Shown one piece after another: positions 38,369-47,644 of a stretch of 64,000 nucleotides of DNA; within the stretch, counting starts at the first letter, position 1, and every line of letters starts with the position of its first letter. This DNA is from Pseudomonas sp. NFACC02. Lineage in GTDB: Bacteria > Pseudomonadota > Gammaproteobacteria > Pseudomonadales > Pseudomonadaceae. The position numbers were made by a program, and so were the translations under genes. The notes beneath the pieces were generated by a model. The model was given only the letters and a program-made list of their open reading frames with translations, was not told where the DNA came from and did not search any database. The stretch is taken from NCBI RefSeq assembly GCF_900110765.1, contig NZ_FOEO01000004.1:62001-126000 (forward strand), read 5' to 3'.

Positions 38369-38901
38369 CAACGCCCACTTCGCATTTCGCGCCGCTGGCC
38401 CGCGCGCTTCACTGGTTGATGGCATTGATGGTCATCGCGATGCTGTTCATTGGCGCAGGCATGGTCGCTTCGATCTCCGAGCGGCACGAATGGCTGTTGA
38501 ACCTGCACAAGCCGCTGGGCATCGCGATACTGGTGCTGGTCATCGTGCGCCTGATCGTGCGCTTCAGCACACAGCAACCCCCTTTGCCGGCAGATCTACC
38601 GGCCTGGCAGGCACTCGCGGCCAAGCTCTCGCATTATCTGCTGTACGCGCTGATGCTGGCGATGCCACTGATTGGCTGGGCGATGATTTCGGCGGCCGGG
38701 GATCCCGTGATGCTCAGCAGTTCAGTGCGCCTGCCGTCGATTGTCGCCGCGCATGCAGAAACCTTCGCGTTCTTGCGCACGGCGCATCGGTATCTGGCGT
38801 ATCTGTTTTTTCTGACCATCCTTATGCACCTGGCGGCGGCGCTGTTTCATGGCTGGGTCAGAAGGGACGAGGTACTGGACAGCATGCTGCGGGGGAAATA
38901 G
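38365..38901 (+). CDS. Cytochrome b561
   Basis: A 178-residue protein with four membrane helices. Heme-ligand histidines are in RALHWLMAL (helix 1), NLHKPLGIAIL (helix 2) and the helix 4 region (RYLAYLFFLTILMHLAAALFH). The family carries electrons across the inner membrane. The gene overlaps the peroxidase gene by four bases (ATGA), so it probably supplies electrons to it from the quinol pool (inference). Confidence 0.94.
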   Translation: MTTPTSHFAPLARALHWLMALMVIAMLFIGAGMVASISERHEWLLNLHKPLGIAILVLVIVRLIVRFSTQQPPLPADLPAWQALAAKLSHYLLYALMLAMPLIGWAMISAAGDPVMLSSSVRLPSIVAAHAETFAFLRTAHRYLAYLFFLTILMHLAAALFHGWVRRDEVLDSMLRGK

Positions 38902-39000
38902 AGAAAGGAGAGCGGTGGGCCCGGACGTCAATCGTCACTGACTCACCGCATTCGCTGCGTCCTATCGGTGCTTGAACAGCTGATCGGGTTCAAGCACCCA

Positions 39001-40143
39001 TCAGCGCAGCACCGACACCATCTGCCCCAGCGTCGTCAGCACATCGCGCGCCAGTTGCATGGAGCGCTTGCCCGACCAGCCGGTGAGCGCGTCCGGTGCG
39101 TCGTCGTTGTCCTTGAACGGCATTTCCAGGGTCAGCGCCAGGCATTTGTACCGCTCGCCGACGCTGTTGCAGGCCAGATTCATATTGGCCTGGCCCGGCG
39201 CCGCTTTCGGGTAGCCATAGCGGGTCTGAAAATCCTTGGTCATGCCGCTCAATCGGGTACGGAAGTCGGCTTCCAGTTCCTTTTGCTTGTCGGTGTACCC
39301 GGGGTTGCCTTCGCACGCCGCCGTGAACACGTAAGGAATTTCCTCGTCGCCGTGCACGTCGAGAAACATGTCCACGCCATACTTCGCCATCTGCTCCTTG
39401 ACGAAGAACACTTCGGGGCTCAACGCCGGCGTGGAGTCCTGCCAGGCACGATTGAGGTCCTTGCCTTGTGCGTTGGTGCGCAGATGACCGTGGAACGACC
39501 CGTCCGGATTCATGTGCGGCACCAGATAGAGGTCGGCCGAAGCGAGGAGCGCTTGCAGCTCGGCATCGTTCTCTTGCAGCCGCTCGATCACGCCTTCCAT
39601 GAACCATTCGGCCATGTGCTCGCCGGGATGTTGCTGCGCGATGATCCAGATCTTGCGCTTGCCCTCAGCGCCGTCGCCTTTGCGCAGCAGTGGGATGTCA
39701 CGCCCTTCGACGCTTTTGCCGGTGGCCAACAGCTCGGTACCGGCCTTGTTCAGCGCCTGATCAATCAGCCAGTCGTGACGTTCGCGGCTATATGGTTCGA
39801 AATAAGCGAACCAGACCTGCGGCTGTTCCGGCGACAGGCTGAAGTTCAGCGCCTTGCCATCGAAGTGGCTAGGGACGCGGAACCAGGTTTTCTGGTCGTA
39901 GGATGCCACGGCGTTATAGCCGGTCCATGCGCGGTTGTAGCTGGATTCGCCGGCGTTGCTCAGGCTGAATGCGTGTGGCTGCCCAGGCTGCATGCCATCG
40001 ACCTTGAAGTGGAACCACTGAAAGTGCGGGCTGCGGGTGTCCGGGCGGATGGCCAGTTGCACGTTCTGCGGGTTGCTCGCGTCGAGCACGACAATGTTGC
40101 CGCTGTCAAAATCAGAGGTGATGGAAAGGGCGGTCTGAGTCAC
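39001..40143 (-). CDS. M14-family (cytosolic carboxypeptidase-type) zinc peptidase
   Basis: A 380-residue protein. An N-terminal beta domain of about 125 residues comes first, typical of the CCP-like branch. The M14 domain has zinc ligands in QQHPGEHMAEW, HMNPDGS with LRTNAQGKDLNR, FLDVHGDEE, and the catalytic glutamate in LTLEMPFKDN. It should cleave C-terminal residues from peptides or peptide-like substrates in the cytoplasm. The start is GTG 40143 with aggac upstream. It is the gene immediately downstream of PrrF on the same strand. Confidence 0.9.
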   Translation of the reverse strand: MTQTALSITSDFDSGNIVVLDASNPQNVQLAIRPDTRSPHFQWFHFKVDGMQPGQPHAFSLSNAGESSYNRAWTGYNAVASYDQKTWFRVPSHFDGKALNFSLSPEQPQVWFAYFEPYSRERHDWLIDQALNKAGTELLATGKSVEGRDIPLLRKGDGAEGKRKIWIIAQQHPGEHMAEWFMEGVIERLQENDAELQALLASADLYLVPHMNPDGSFHGHLRTNAQGKDLNRAWQDSTPALSPEVFFVKEQMAKYGVDMFLDVHGDEEIPYVFTAACEGNPGYTDKQKELEADFRTRLSGMTKDFQTRYGYPKAAPGQANMNLACNSVGERYKCLALTLEMPFKDNDDAPDALTGWSGKRSMQLARDVLTTLGQMVSVLR

Positions 40144-40322
40144 GGAAAAGTCCTGCGTACGTTAATGCCGAATCGAGGCCATCGGGCGGCGGGCCCGGGC
40201 AAGCCGGACGGCCACGCTGGGCTGTTATGGCAGGTACTTTACACGGATCGGCAGCGCGGTCCGCGACAGATTGTTCTGTCTTTGGGCCATGCGAGGCCCT
40301 GATAGGCGGAGCCTTCGAGGGC

Positions 40323-40434
40323 AAAAAAAAAGACCCGGCGAGAAGCCGGGTCAAAAACCGTGATTAGCCTGATGAGGAGATAATCCGCAAGCCGACCAAA
40401 GCTTCCGGGTTACCCATCGGTCTCGCGACCGATT
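40323..40434 (-). ncRNA. prrF: PrrF iron-responsive small RNA
   Basis: An RNA of about 112 nt on the minus strand. It starts near 40434 with AATCGGTCGCGAGACCGAT, contains the conserved target-pairing core TCTCCTCATCAGGCTAATCA (40380-40361), and ends in a hairpin GACCCGGC/GCCGGGTC (40332-40352) with a run of about nine U. PrrF is the pseudomonad RyhB analogue: when iron is scarce it represses mRNAs of iron-containing proteins such as sodB, acting with Hfq. The core, the terminator and the Fur box upstream match the known family. Confidence 0.9.
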
Positions 40435-40440
40435 GCGCTC

Positions 40441-40469
40441 AATAATAATCATTATCATTTGCACGTCAA
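40441..40469 (-). promoter_or_regulatory. Fur-controlled promoter of prrF
   Basis: On the minus strand, -35 TTGACG (40469-40464), 16 bp, -10 TATTAT (40447-40442). An AT-rich Fur-box-like segment AATGATAATGATTATTATT (40459-40441) overlaps the spacer and -10, so Fe-Fur would block RNA polymerase. Confidence 0.85.
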
Positions 40470-40517
40470 ATGGTTTTTGCATTGCCGCGCCATTTTTTCG
40501 TTTCCCTGCAACATTTC

Positions 40518-40985
40518 CTAATCAATCGGCAGTTCGGTCGTGCGCTTGACCACGCTCATGGCGATGTTCGAGTGCGCCTCCTGAACGTGTGGGCTTTGTA
40601 GCAAGTGGTCCCGCAGAAATCGCTCGTAGCTGGCGATGTCCTGCACCACCACCTTGAGCATGAAATCCATGTCGCCCGCCATCGTGTAGCACTCCAACAC
40701 CTCGGGGTAACCGATGATTGCCTCTTCGAACTCCGTCAGATAGCGCCGGCCGTGCCCGGATAACTTCACGTCGACAAACACTGTCATCGTTAACCCGAGT
40801 TTCGCAGGATTGAGCAGGGCGACCTTGCGCTCGATGACGCCTTCCTCCTCCAGACGATTGATCCGGCGCCAGCACGGCGACTGCGACAGTTCCACCCGCT
40901 CGGCGATCTCGGCGGCGGAGAGGTCGGCATCGTGCTGAAGTAGACGAAGTATTTTGCGATCGATGGGGCTGAGTTTGACCTGCAT
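40518..40985 (-). CDS. Lrp/AsnC-family transcriptional regulator
   Basis: A 155-residue Lrp-family protein. The helix-turn-helix is at about 5-60 (IDRKILRLLQHDADLSAAEIA and LSQSPCWRRINRLEEEGVI), followed by a RAM effector domain with GDMDFMLKVVVQDI. It is divergent from the giant indolepyruvate ferredoxin oxidoreductase gene with 224 bp between starts, suggesting amino-acid-responsive control of that gene. prrF is downstream of it on the same strand. Confidence 0.93.
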   Translation of the reverse strand: MQVKLSPIDRKILRLLQHDADLSAAEIAERVELSQSPCWRRINRLEEEGVIERKVALLNPAKLGLTMTVFVDVKLSGHGRRYLTEFEEAIIGYPEVLECYTMAGDMDFMLKVVVQDIASYERFLRDHLLQSPHVQEAHSNIAMSVVKRTTELPID

Positions 40986-41209
40986 GAATTGACCCTTTTT
41001 TATTCTTTAAATGAAACAGGCATGCAGGATATGAGCAGATTTCGGCCGATTTAGAAAGAAAAAGCCTGTCCGGCACAGGCAGTATTTGGCCTGTGAGCGT
41101 CGGGTTGAACCGTCCCGGCGATCGAGCTGCTGGCCCTTGGCTCACGAGGCCCCTGGCGCCGTTGCTCGCCACATTCAAAACGCACTAATAAAAACAAAGG
41201 AGTGCCTGA

Positions 41210-44200
41210 ATGTCTTTGGCTGATATTCGTCTGGATGATAAGTACCGACTCGCAACCGGCAATCTGTACCTGACCGGAACCCAGGCGTTGACCCGTCTGC
41301 CCATGCTGCAGAAGCAACGCGATGAAGCGCGCGGCTTGAACACCGCCGGGTTCATTTCTGGCTATCGCGGCTCGCCGCTGGGCAATCTGGACAAAAGTCT
41401 GTGGGACGCGAAGGACTACCTTCAGCAAAATGCCATTCACTTCCAGCCTGGCGTCAACGAAGAACTGGCGGCCACGGCGGTCTGGGGCAGCCAGCAGGTC
41501 AATCTGTTTCCCCACGGCAAATACGACGGCGTGTTCGCGCTGTGGTACGGCAAGGGCCCGGGTGTCGACCGGTGCGGTGACGTGTTCAAGCACGGTAACT
41601 CGGCCGGTGTGGCCGATAATGGCGGGGTGTTGATTCTCGCGGGCGACGACCACGGCTGCAAATCGTCGACCATCGCGCATCAGAGCGAGCATGCGTTTAT
41701 CGCCTCGATGATTCCGGTGCTCAACCCCAGCAACGTTCAGGAAATCCTCGATTACGGCATCATCGGCTGGGAGCTGTCGCGCTACAGCGGGTGCTGGGTA
41801 GCGATGAAAACCATCGCTGAAAACGTCGATTCTTCGGCCGTGGTGGAAGTCGATCCACTGCGCATCCAGACCCGCATTCCCGATGACTTCCAGTTGCCCA
41901 AAGACGGTTTGCACATCCGCTGGCCAGACCCGCCGCTGGCGCAGGAAGCCCGTCTGAACACCTACAAGATTTATGCAGCCCGTGCCTTCGCCCGCGCCAA
42001 TCAGCTCAACAAAGTGGTGATCGATTCGCCGCAGCCTCGTCTGGGCATTATCACCACGGGCAAGTCCTATCTGGACGTTCGTCAGGCACTGGAAGAGCTG
42101 GGCATTGACGAGGCGCTGTGTGCATCGGTCGGCATCCGGGTGCTCAAGGTTGGCATGAGTTGGCCGCTGGAGCCGGTGTCGGTGCACGACTTCGCCGAAG
42201 GGCTTGACGAGATCCTGGTCGTCGAAGAAAAGCGCAGCGTGATCGAAGACCAGTTAACCGGTCAGTTGTACAACTGGCCGGTGGATCAGCGCCCGCGCGT
42301 GGTAGGCGAGTTCGACGAAGAAGGCCGCTCATTGCTGCCAAACCTGGCTGAATTGACGCCGGCGATGATTGCCCGCGTCATCGCCAGACGGCTCGCGCCG
42401 ATCTACAGCAGCCCCAAAATCGAAGCGCGTCTGCAGTTTCTCCAGGACAAGGAAAAGGCACTGGCCGCGCCGCTGTTCAACACCCAGCGCACGCCACATT
42501 TTTGCTCAGGTTGCCCGCACAACAGCTCCACCAAAGTGCCTGAAGGCAGTCGCGCGCTGGCGGGGATTGGCTGCCATTACATGACCATCTGGATGGACCG
42601 CGAAACCGACACCTTTACTCAGATGGGCGGTGAGGGCGTGACCTGGATTGGCCAGGCGCCGTTCACTGAAACGCCGCACGTGTTCCAGAACCTGGGTGAT
42701 GGCACCTATTTTCATTCGGGTCATCTGGCATTGCGCGCCGCAGTGGCGTCCAAGGTCAACATTACTTACAAGATTCTCTACAACGACGCCGTGGCCATGA
42801 CCGGCGGCCAGCCGATCGATGGCGTGCTGCGCGTTGATCAACTGAGTCGTCAGGTGTTCAACGAAGGCGTGCAGCGCATCGCGCTGGTGTCGGACGATCC
42901 GGACAAATACCCCAGCCGTGAACAGTTCGCGCCGATCACCACCTTCCACCATCGCCGTGACCTGGACAGCGTGCAGCGAGAGCTGCGCGAATTCAAAGGG
43001 GTCTCGGTGATCATTTACGACCAGACCTGCGCGACCGAGAAACGCCGTCGCCGCAAGCGCGGCACGATGCTGGACCTGGACAAGCGCGCGATCATCAACC
43101 CCGCCGTCTGCGAAGGCTGTGGCGATTGCGGTGCGAAGTCAGGTTGCCTGTCGATTCTGCCGAAGGAAACCGCCGAAGGGCGCAAGCGCGAGATCGATCA
43201 GAGCGCCTGCAACAAGGATTTCAGCTGCGTGGAAGGCTTTTGCCCAAGCTTTGTGACGGTCCATGGTGGCAAGTTGCGCAAGCCGCAACTGCCCAAGCAA
43301 GCGCAGGCGTTTGCCGAACTGCCCGAACCGACGCTGCCAAGCCTGGATCAGCCCTTCAACATCCTGCTGCCGGGTGTCGGCGGCACGGGCGTCACCACCG
43401 TGGGTGCGATGCTCGGGTACGCGGCCAACCTGGAAGGCAAGGGCTGCAGCGTGCTCGATCAGGCCGGCCTGGCGCAGAAGTTCGGTCCGGTGGTCAGTCA
43501 TATCCGTATTGCGGCACGGCAGGAAGACCTGTTCGCCGTGCGTATCGCCGCCGGTGAAGCGAACCTGTTGCTGGGGTGCGATCTGCTGGTGTCGTCGGGC
43601 CCCGATGCGATTGCCAAGCTCAACAGCGCCAAATCCTACGCGGTGGTCAACAGTCAGCAGACGCCGACGGCCGAATTCACCCGCAATCCGGACGCTGAAT
43701 TTCCGGCCGACGCCATGATGCAGACGATCCTCGAAGCCGTGGGTGAAGAGAAGACCCATTTCGTTCAGGCGACGGATCTGGCCACTAAACTGATGGGCGA
43801 CAGCATCGCCAGCAACCTGTTCATGTTGGGGTATGCGTATCAGCTTGGACTGATTCCGCTGACCTCTGCCGCCATCGAGAAAGCCATCGAGCTCAACGGT
43901 GTGGCGGTCAATCTGAACCAGCAGGCGTTTCTGTGGGGCCGCCGTGCCGCATTCGATCTGCCCGCGGTGCAGGCAGCGGCCAACCCGGACGCTGCGCCGG
44001 CTCAGTCTCCAGAAGCGCTGAGCCTGGAAGAGCGCCTGGCCAATAACGCGAAGACCTTGGGCGACTATCAGAACCGCGCTTACGCTGAGCGCTATCTGGC
44101 GTTGGTGAACAAAGTGCGTGTTACCGAAGCGCGGCTGTTTCCGGGTGAGCAACCTGTATTGACCGAAGCCGTTGCGTTCAACTACTTCAAGCTGCTGGCC

Positions 44201-44695
44201 TACAAGGACGAGTACGAAGTCGCGCGGCTTTACAGCAATGGCGAGTTCACTCGGCAGTTGCAGGCGCAATTCGAAGGTGACTACCGGCTGGAGTTTCATC
44301 TGGCACCGTCGTGGCTCGCCAAGCGCGACCCGAACAGCGGCGCGCCGCGCAAACGCAGCTTCGGCCCCTGGATGTTGAAGGCGTTCGAGGTGCTGGCCCG
44401 GTTCAAATTCCTGCGTGGCACCGCGTTTGACCCGTTTGGTCGCAGCCTGGAACGTCGTCAAGAGCGCGACCTGATCGGCACTTATGTACGCGACGTCGAA
44501 CTGATTCTGGCGCAGTTGAATGCCGGGAATCGCCATACGGCGCTGAGTCTGGCGCGTCTGCCCGAGCGTATACGCGGGTACGGTCATGTGAAGGAGGCCG
44601 CGATGAAAGCAGCGGCGCTGCAGGCGGCGCGGATGCGTCAGAGCCTGATCAGCGGGGAAGTGGAGTTGCCGAAGCTGTTTGAAGTCGCGGCATAA
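41210..44695 (+). CDS. Indolepyruvate/2-oxoacid ferredoxin oxidoreductase (fused)
   Basis: A 1161-residue fusion of the alpha and gamma parts of an indolepyruvate ferredoxin oxidoreductase. The pyrimidine-binding domain (FISGYRGSPLGNLD) is N-terminal, followed by a TPP-binding core (GIGCHYMTIW, MGGEGVTWIG), a two-cluster ferredoxin-like segment (CEGCGDCGAKSGC, CNKDFSCVEGFCP) and a gamma-type domain (GVGGTGVTTVG). It oxidatively decarboxylates aromatic or branched 2-oxoacids to acyl-CoA. The leader has AATAAAAACAAAGGAG (41187-41202), in which a Hfq/Crc-type motif abuts the ribosome binding site. Confidence 0.94.
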   Translation: MSLADIRLDDKYRLATGNLYLTGTQALTRLPMLQKQRDEARGLNTAGFISGYRGSPLGNLDKSLWDAKDYLQQNAIHFQPGVNEELAATAVWGSQQVNLFPHGKYDGVFALWYGKGPGVDRCGDVFKHGNSAGVADNGGVLILAGDDHGCKSSTIAHQSEHAFIASMIPVLNPSNVQEILDYGIIGWELSRYSGCWVAMKTIAENVDSSAVVEVDPLRIQTRIPDDFQLPKDGLHIRWPDPPLAQEARLNTYKIYAARAFARANQLNKVVIDSPQPRLGIITTGKSYLDVRQALEELGIDEALCASVGIRVLKVGMSWPLEPVSVHDFAEGLDEILVVEEKRSVIEDQLTGQLYNWPVDQRPRVVGEFDEEGRSLLPNLAELTPAMIARVIARRLAPIYSSPKIEARLQFLQDKEKALAAPLFNTQRTPHFCSGCPHNSSTKVPEGSRALAGIGCHYMTIWMDRETDTFTQMGGEGVTWIGQAPFTETPHVFQNLGDGTYFHSGHLALRAAVASKVNITYKILYNDAVAMTGGQPIDGVLRVDQLSRQVFNEGVQRIALVSDDPDKYPSREQFAPITTFHHRRDLDSVQRELREFKGVSVIIYDQTCATEKRRRRKRGTMLDLDKRAIINPAVCEGCGDCGAKSGCLSILPKETAEGRKREIDQSACNKDFSCVEGFCPSFVTVHGGKLRKPQLPKQAQAFAELPEPTLPSLDQPFNILLPGVGGTGVTTVGAMLGYAANLEGKGCSVLDQAGLAQKFGPVVSHIRIAARQEDLFAVRIAAGEANLLLGCDLLVSSGPDAIAKLNSAKSYAVVNSQQTPTAEFTRNPDAEFPADAMMQTILEAVGEEKTHFVQATDLATKLMGDSIASNLFMLGYAYQLGLIPLTSAAIEKAIELNGVAVNLNQQAFLWGRRAAFDLPAVQAAANPDAAPAQSPEALSLEERLANNAKTLGDYQNRAYAERYLALVNKVRVTEARLFPGEQPVLTEAVAFNYFKLLAYKDEYEVARLYSNGEFTRQLQAQFEGDYRLEFHLAPSWLAKRDPNSGAPRKRSFGPWMLKAFEVLARFKFLRGTAFDPFGRSLERRQERDLIGTYVRDVELILAQLNAGNRHTALSLARLPERIRGYGHVKEAAMKAAALQAARMRQSLISGEVELPKLFEVAA

Positions 44696-44747
44696 GAAAG
44701 CGATGGTGCGGGTCAGTGACCCGCCTCATCTTCGAGGTGACGCACCG

Positions 44748-44788
44748 ATGCCGGTGGGAGCAACTGCAGTCGCTCCCACCGGCATTTT
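44748..44788. terminator. Bidirectional terminator between convergent genes
   Basis: A 13-bp perfect stem TGCCGGTGGGAGC (44749-44761) and GCTCCCACCGGCA (44772-44784) with TTTT after it on the plus strand. It separates the plus-strand oxidoreductase and minus-strand liuD. Confidence 0.75.
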
Positions 44789-44815
44789 GCGTTCAAGCGG
44801 CGATACGGACGGTGT

Positions 44816-46804
44816 TCAAGACGCCTTGGCAGTGACGGCGGCAATGTCGGCCAGCTCCACCAGCACCGTCCCTTCGCTGACCATTTCACCCTCTGTGCAG
44901 TACAACGCCGACACCGTCCCGGCCGTGCTCGCGCGGATGCTGTGTTCCATTTTCATGGCTTCCAGCACTACCAGAGGTGTCCCTGCCTCGACCGATTGAC
45001 CGACTTCGACCAAAACCCGAACGATGCTGCCATTCATGGGGGCGGTCAGCCCGCCTTGGTGGGTGTGGCTGGCTTCCACGGCTGCTATCGGATCGTAGCG
45101 TGTGATTGTGTGCAACTCGCCTTGCCAACTGAGGTACAGCGTGTCGCCGCGACGCATCGCTCGCGTCTGGCGCCGCACGCCGTTGCGCTCAATGACAAGC
45201 TGCTCGCCGAGCCACTGAACATCGCACAGGTCCTCGCCGTGCAGGCGAATGGCGCGGTGTTCTGCGGCGCAGCTCAGGTGCATGACCATCGCGGCAGGCA
45301 GCCCCAGACGCAGGCCGTTTGCCCCCGACCAAGGCGAATGTGGATCGTCACGGCGCACCCTGGCCGGTGTGCTGAGGTGCCAGGCGATCGCGGCGGTTTG
45401 CCAGAACGCGTCCGACAACGCGTCTGAGGGTGGCAACAGGTCGGCCTGATAGCGGGGAATGAAACCGGTATCCAGCTCCGCGTCAGCGAATGCCGGGTGC
45501 GCAATGATCCGGCGCAGAAACGCGAGGTTGGTCCGCACGCCGCCGACGGCAAATTCGTCAAGCATCGACAGAAGGCGCAAACGCGCCTGTCCGCGGTCCT
45601 CGCCCCAGGCAATCAGTTTGCCCAGCATCGGGTCATAGAAGGGCGAAACGTCGTCGCCTTCACTGACGCCGCTGTCCACTCGGCGTCCCGGGCCCGACGC
45701 CGATTCCCGATACAACGTCAGCGGGCCGGTGGCCGGAAGGAAGTCATGGGTCGGGTCCTCAGCGTACAGCCTTACCTCGATCGCATGCCCGTTCAACGGC
45801 ACCTGATCCTGCGTGATGGGCAGCGGCTCGCCTTGCGCAACGCGAATCTGCCAGGCGACCAGATCCAGCCCCGTGATCGCCTCGGTCACAGGGTGTTCGA
45901 CCTGCAAGCGCGTGTTCATCTCCATGAAGAAGAATTCGCCACGGGCGTCCAGCAGGAATTCCACCGTGCCAGCGCCGACGTAGCCGATCGCTTGCGCAGC
46001 CCTCACGGCCGCTTGTCCCATCGCGGCACGCAATGCCGGGCTGAGTCCCGGTGCGGGCGCTTCTTCGACCACCTTTTGATGGCGACGCTGGATCGAGCAA
46101 TCCCGTTCGTTGAGGTACAGGCAATGACCGTGCTGATCCGCAAACACCTGGATTTCGACGTGACGAGGCTGGAGCACGTATTTTTCCACCAGCATGCGAG
46201 AGTCGCCGAACGACGACTGTGCTTCTCGTTGCGCGGACGCCAGCGCTTCGGCCAGGTCTTCGTCGCGTTCGACGACCTTCATGCCTTTACCGCCGCCGCC
46301 CGCGGTGGCCTTGAGCAGCACCGGATAACCGATACGCGCGGCCGCTTCGCGGAAGGTTGCAGCGTCTTGTGCTTCGCCGTGATAACCGGGGACGAGGGGA
46401 ACGCCCGCCGCTTCCATCAGCGATTTAGCCGCTGATTTGCTGCCCATGGCGTCAATGGCGGAGGCAGGTGGTCCCAGAAACACCAGGCCGGCTTGCTCGA
46501 CAGCGCGCGCAAATCCGGCGTTTTCCGAGAGGAATCCATAACCGGGATGAATCGCCTGGGCACCGCTGTTTTTAGCAGCGGCAATCAACGCGTCGATCTG
46601 CAGATAGCTGTCTGCGGCTTTGCTGCCGCCCAGATTCACAGCGATGTCGGCTTCGCGCACATGCCGGGCATTACGGTCGACCTCGCTGTGAACCGCGACT
46701 GTGGTCAGGCCCATGGCGTGGGCGGTGCGCATGATCCGGCAGGCAATTTCGCCCCGGTTGGCGACCAGCACCGACGTTAAAGCGATGCGTTTATTCGCGT
46801 CCAT
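44816..46804 (-). CDS. liuD: Methylcrotonyl-CoA carboxylase biotin-containing alpha subunit
   Basis: A 662-residue protein with biotin carboxylase and ATP-grasp domains (NRGEIACRIMRTA; TAGGGGKGMKVV; FMEMNTRLQVEHPVTE) and a C-terminal biotinyl domain whose biotin lysine is in LEAMKMEHS. With LiuB it carboxylates 3-methylcrotonyl-CoA in leucine catabolism. Its ATG overlaps the liuC stop by one base (TGATG). It is the last gene of the liuABCD operon on the minus strand. Confidence 0.96.
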   Translation of the reverse strand: MDANKRIALTSVLVANRGEIACRIMRTAHAMGLTTVAVHSEVDRNARHVREADIAVNLGGSKAADSYLQIDALIAAAKNSGAQAIHPGYGFLSENAGFARAVEQAGLVFLGPPASAIDAMGSKSAAKSLMEAAGVPLVPGYHGEAQDAATFREAAARIGYPVLLKATAGGGGKGMKVVERDEDLAEALASAQREAQSSFGDSRMLVEKYVLQPRHVEIQVFADQHGHCLYLNERDCSIQRRHQKVVEEAPAPGLSPALRAAMGQAAVRAAQAIGYVGAGTVEFLLDARGEFFFMEMNTRLQVEHPVTEAITGLDLVAWQIRVAQGEPLPITQDQVPLNGHAIEVRLYAEDPTHDFLPATGPLTLYRESASGPGRRVDSGVSEGDDVSPFYDPMLGKLIAWGEDRGQARLRLLSMLDEFAVGGVRTNLAFLRRIIAHPAFADAELDTGFIPRYQADLLPPSDALSDAFWQTAAIAWHLSTPARVRRDDPHSPWSGANGLRLGLPAAMVMHLSCAAEHRAIRLHGEDLCDVQWLGEQLVIERNGVRRQTRAMRRGDTLYLSWQGELHTITRYDPIAAVEASHTHQGGLTAPMNGSIVRVLVEVGQSVEAGTPLVVLEAMKMEHSIRASTAGTVSALYCTEGEMVSEGTVLVELADIAAVTAKAS

Positions 46805-47625
46805 CAGCGTGACTCTCCGTTCTTATTGTCATTGCGCCAGGCAGGCTCGCGTTTTTGCAGAAAGGCTCGCAAGCCTTCCTGACCCTCCGGGCTGACCCGG
46901 ATTCTGGCAATGGCGTTTTCACAGTAACGGCGCAGTGCGGGCGTCAGCTCGCCATGACCGACTTCGCGAAGCAGATCCTTGCTGACGCGCATGGCCTGAG
47001 GGCTGTTGAGCAGCAGGTTGTCGATCCAGTGCTGGACCTGCTGTTCAAGTTCTGATGCTGGATAACACTCGGCGAGCAACCCGATCTCCCGCGCGCGCAT
47101 GCCATTGAAACGTTCGGCGGTGAGTGCGTAGCGCCGGGCGTGGCGTTCACCGATCGCCTGAATCACGAACGGGCTGATCACCGCAGGCGCCAGTCCGATT
47201 TTGACTTCCGACAGGCAAAACTGCGCGTCGTCAGCGCCGATTGCCATGTCACAGCAACTGATCAGGCCCAAGGCGCCGCCGTAGGCCGCGCCTTGCACCA
47301 CGGCCAGGGAAGGCAATTTCAGCTTGGCCAGGTTGTACATCAGCTCGCCGAGTTCCCGGGCGTCCCCCAGGTTGGTGTTGTAGTCCAGGTTGGCGGATTC
47401 CTGCATCCAGGCCAGGTCGGCCCCGGCGCTGAAGTGTTTGCCCCGCGCCCGCAGTACGAGGAAGCGCAAGCGGGCGTCGCTCTGTACCCGGTCGAGGGCG
47501 ATGATCAGCTCGCGAATCATCTGCGCATTGAAGGCATTGTTCTTTTCCGGGCGATTGAGCCACAAGGTCGCAAAGCCCCGTGGGTCGAATTCAAGTTCCA
47601 GCGTGTCGAAATCATTGACGTTCAT
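46804..47625 (-). CDS. liuC: Methylglutaconyl-CoA hydratase
   Basis: A 273-residue crotonase-family enzyme. Oxyanion motifs HFSAGADLAWM and GAAYGGALGLISCCDM are visible. Located between liuB and liuD, it should hydrate 3-methylglutaconyl-CoA to HMG-CoA. ATG 47625 (MNVNDFDTLEL) fits family N-termini; an ATG at 47637 is possible. Confidence 0.93.
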   Translation of the reverse strand: MNVNDFDTLELEFDPRGFATLWLNRPEKNNAFNAQMIRELIIALDRVQSDARLRFLVLRARGKHFSAGADLAWMQESANLDYNTNLGDARELGELMYNLAKLKLPSLAVVQGAAYGGALGLISCCDMAIGADDAQFCLSEVKIGLAPAVISPFVIQAIGERHARRYALTAERFNGMRAREIGLLAECYPASELEQQVQHWIDNLLLNSPQAMRVSKDLLREVGHGELTPALRRYCENAIARIRVSPEGQEGLRAFLQKREPAWRNDNKNGESR

Positions 47626-47644
47626 GAAAGGCGTCATCCTCGGG

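Noticed and set aside
43139..44587. Long minus-strand ORF of 482 residues opposite the indolepyruvate oxidoreductase
   Set aside because: It is the antisense shadow of a clear gene in high-GC DNA, and its composition (His/Arg/Gln rich) is typical of such shadows.
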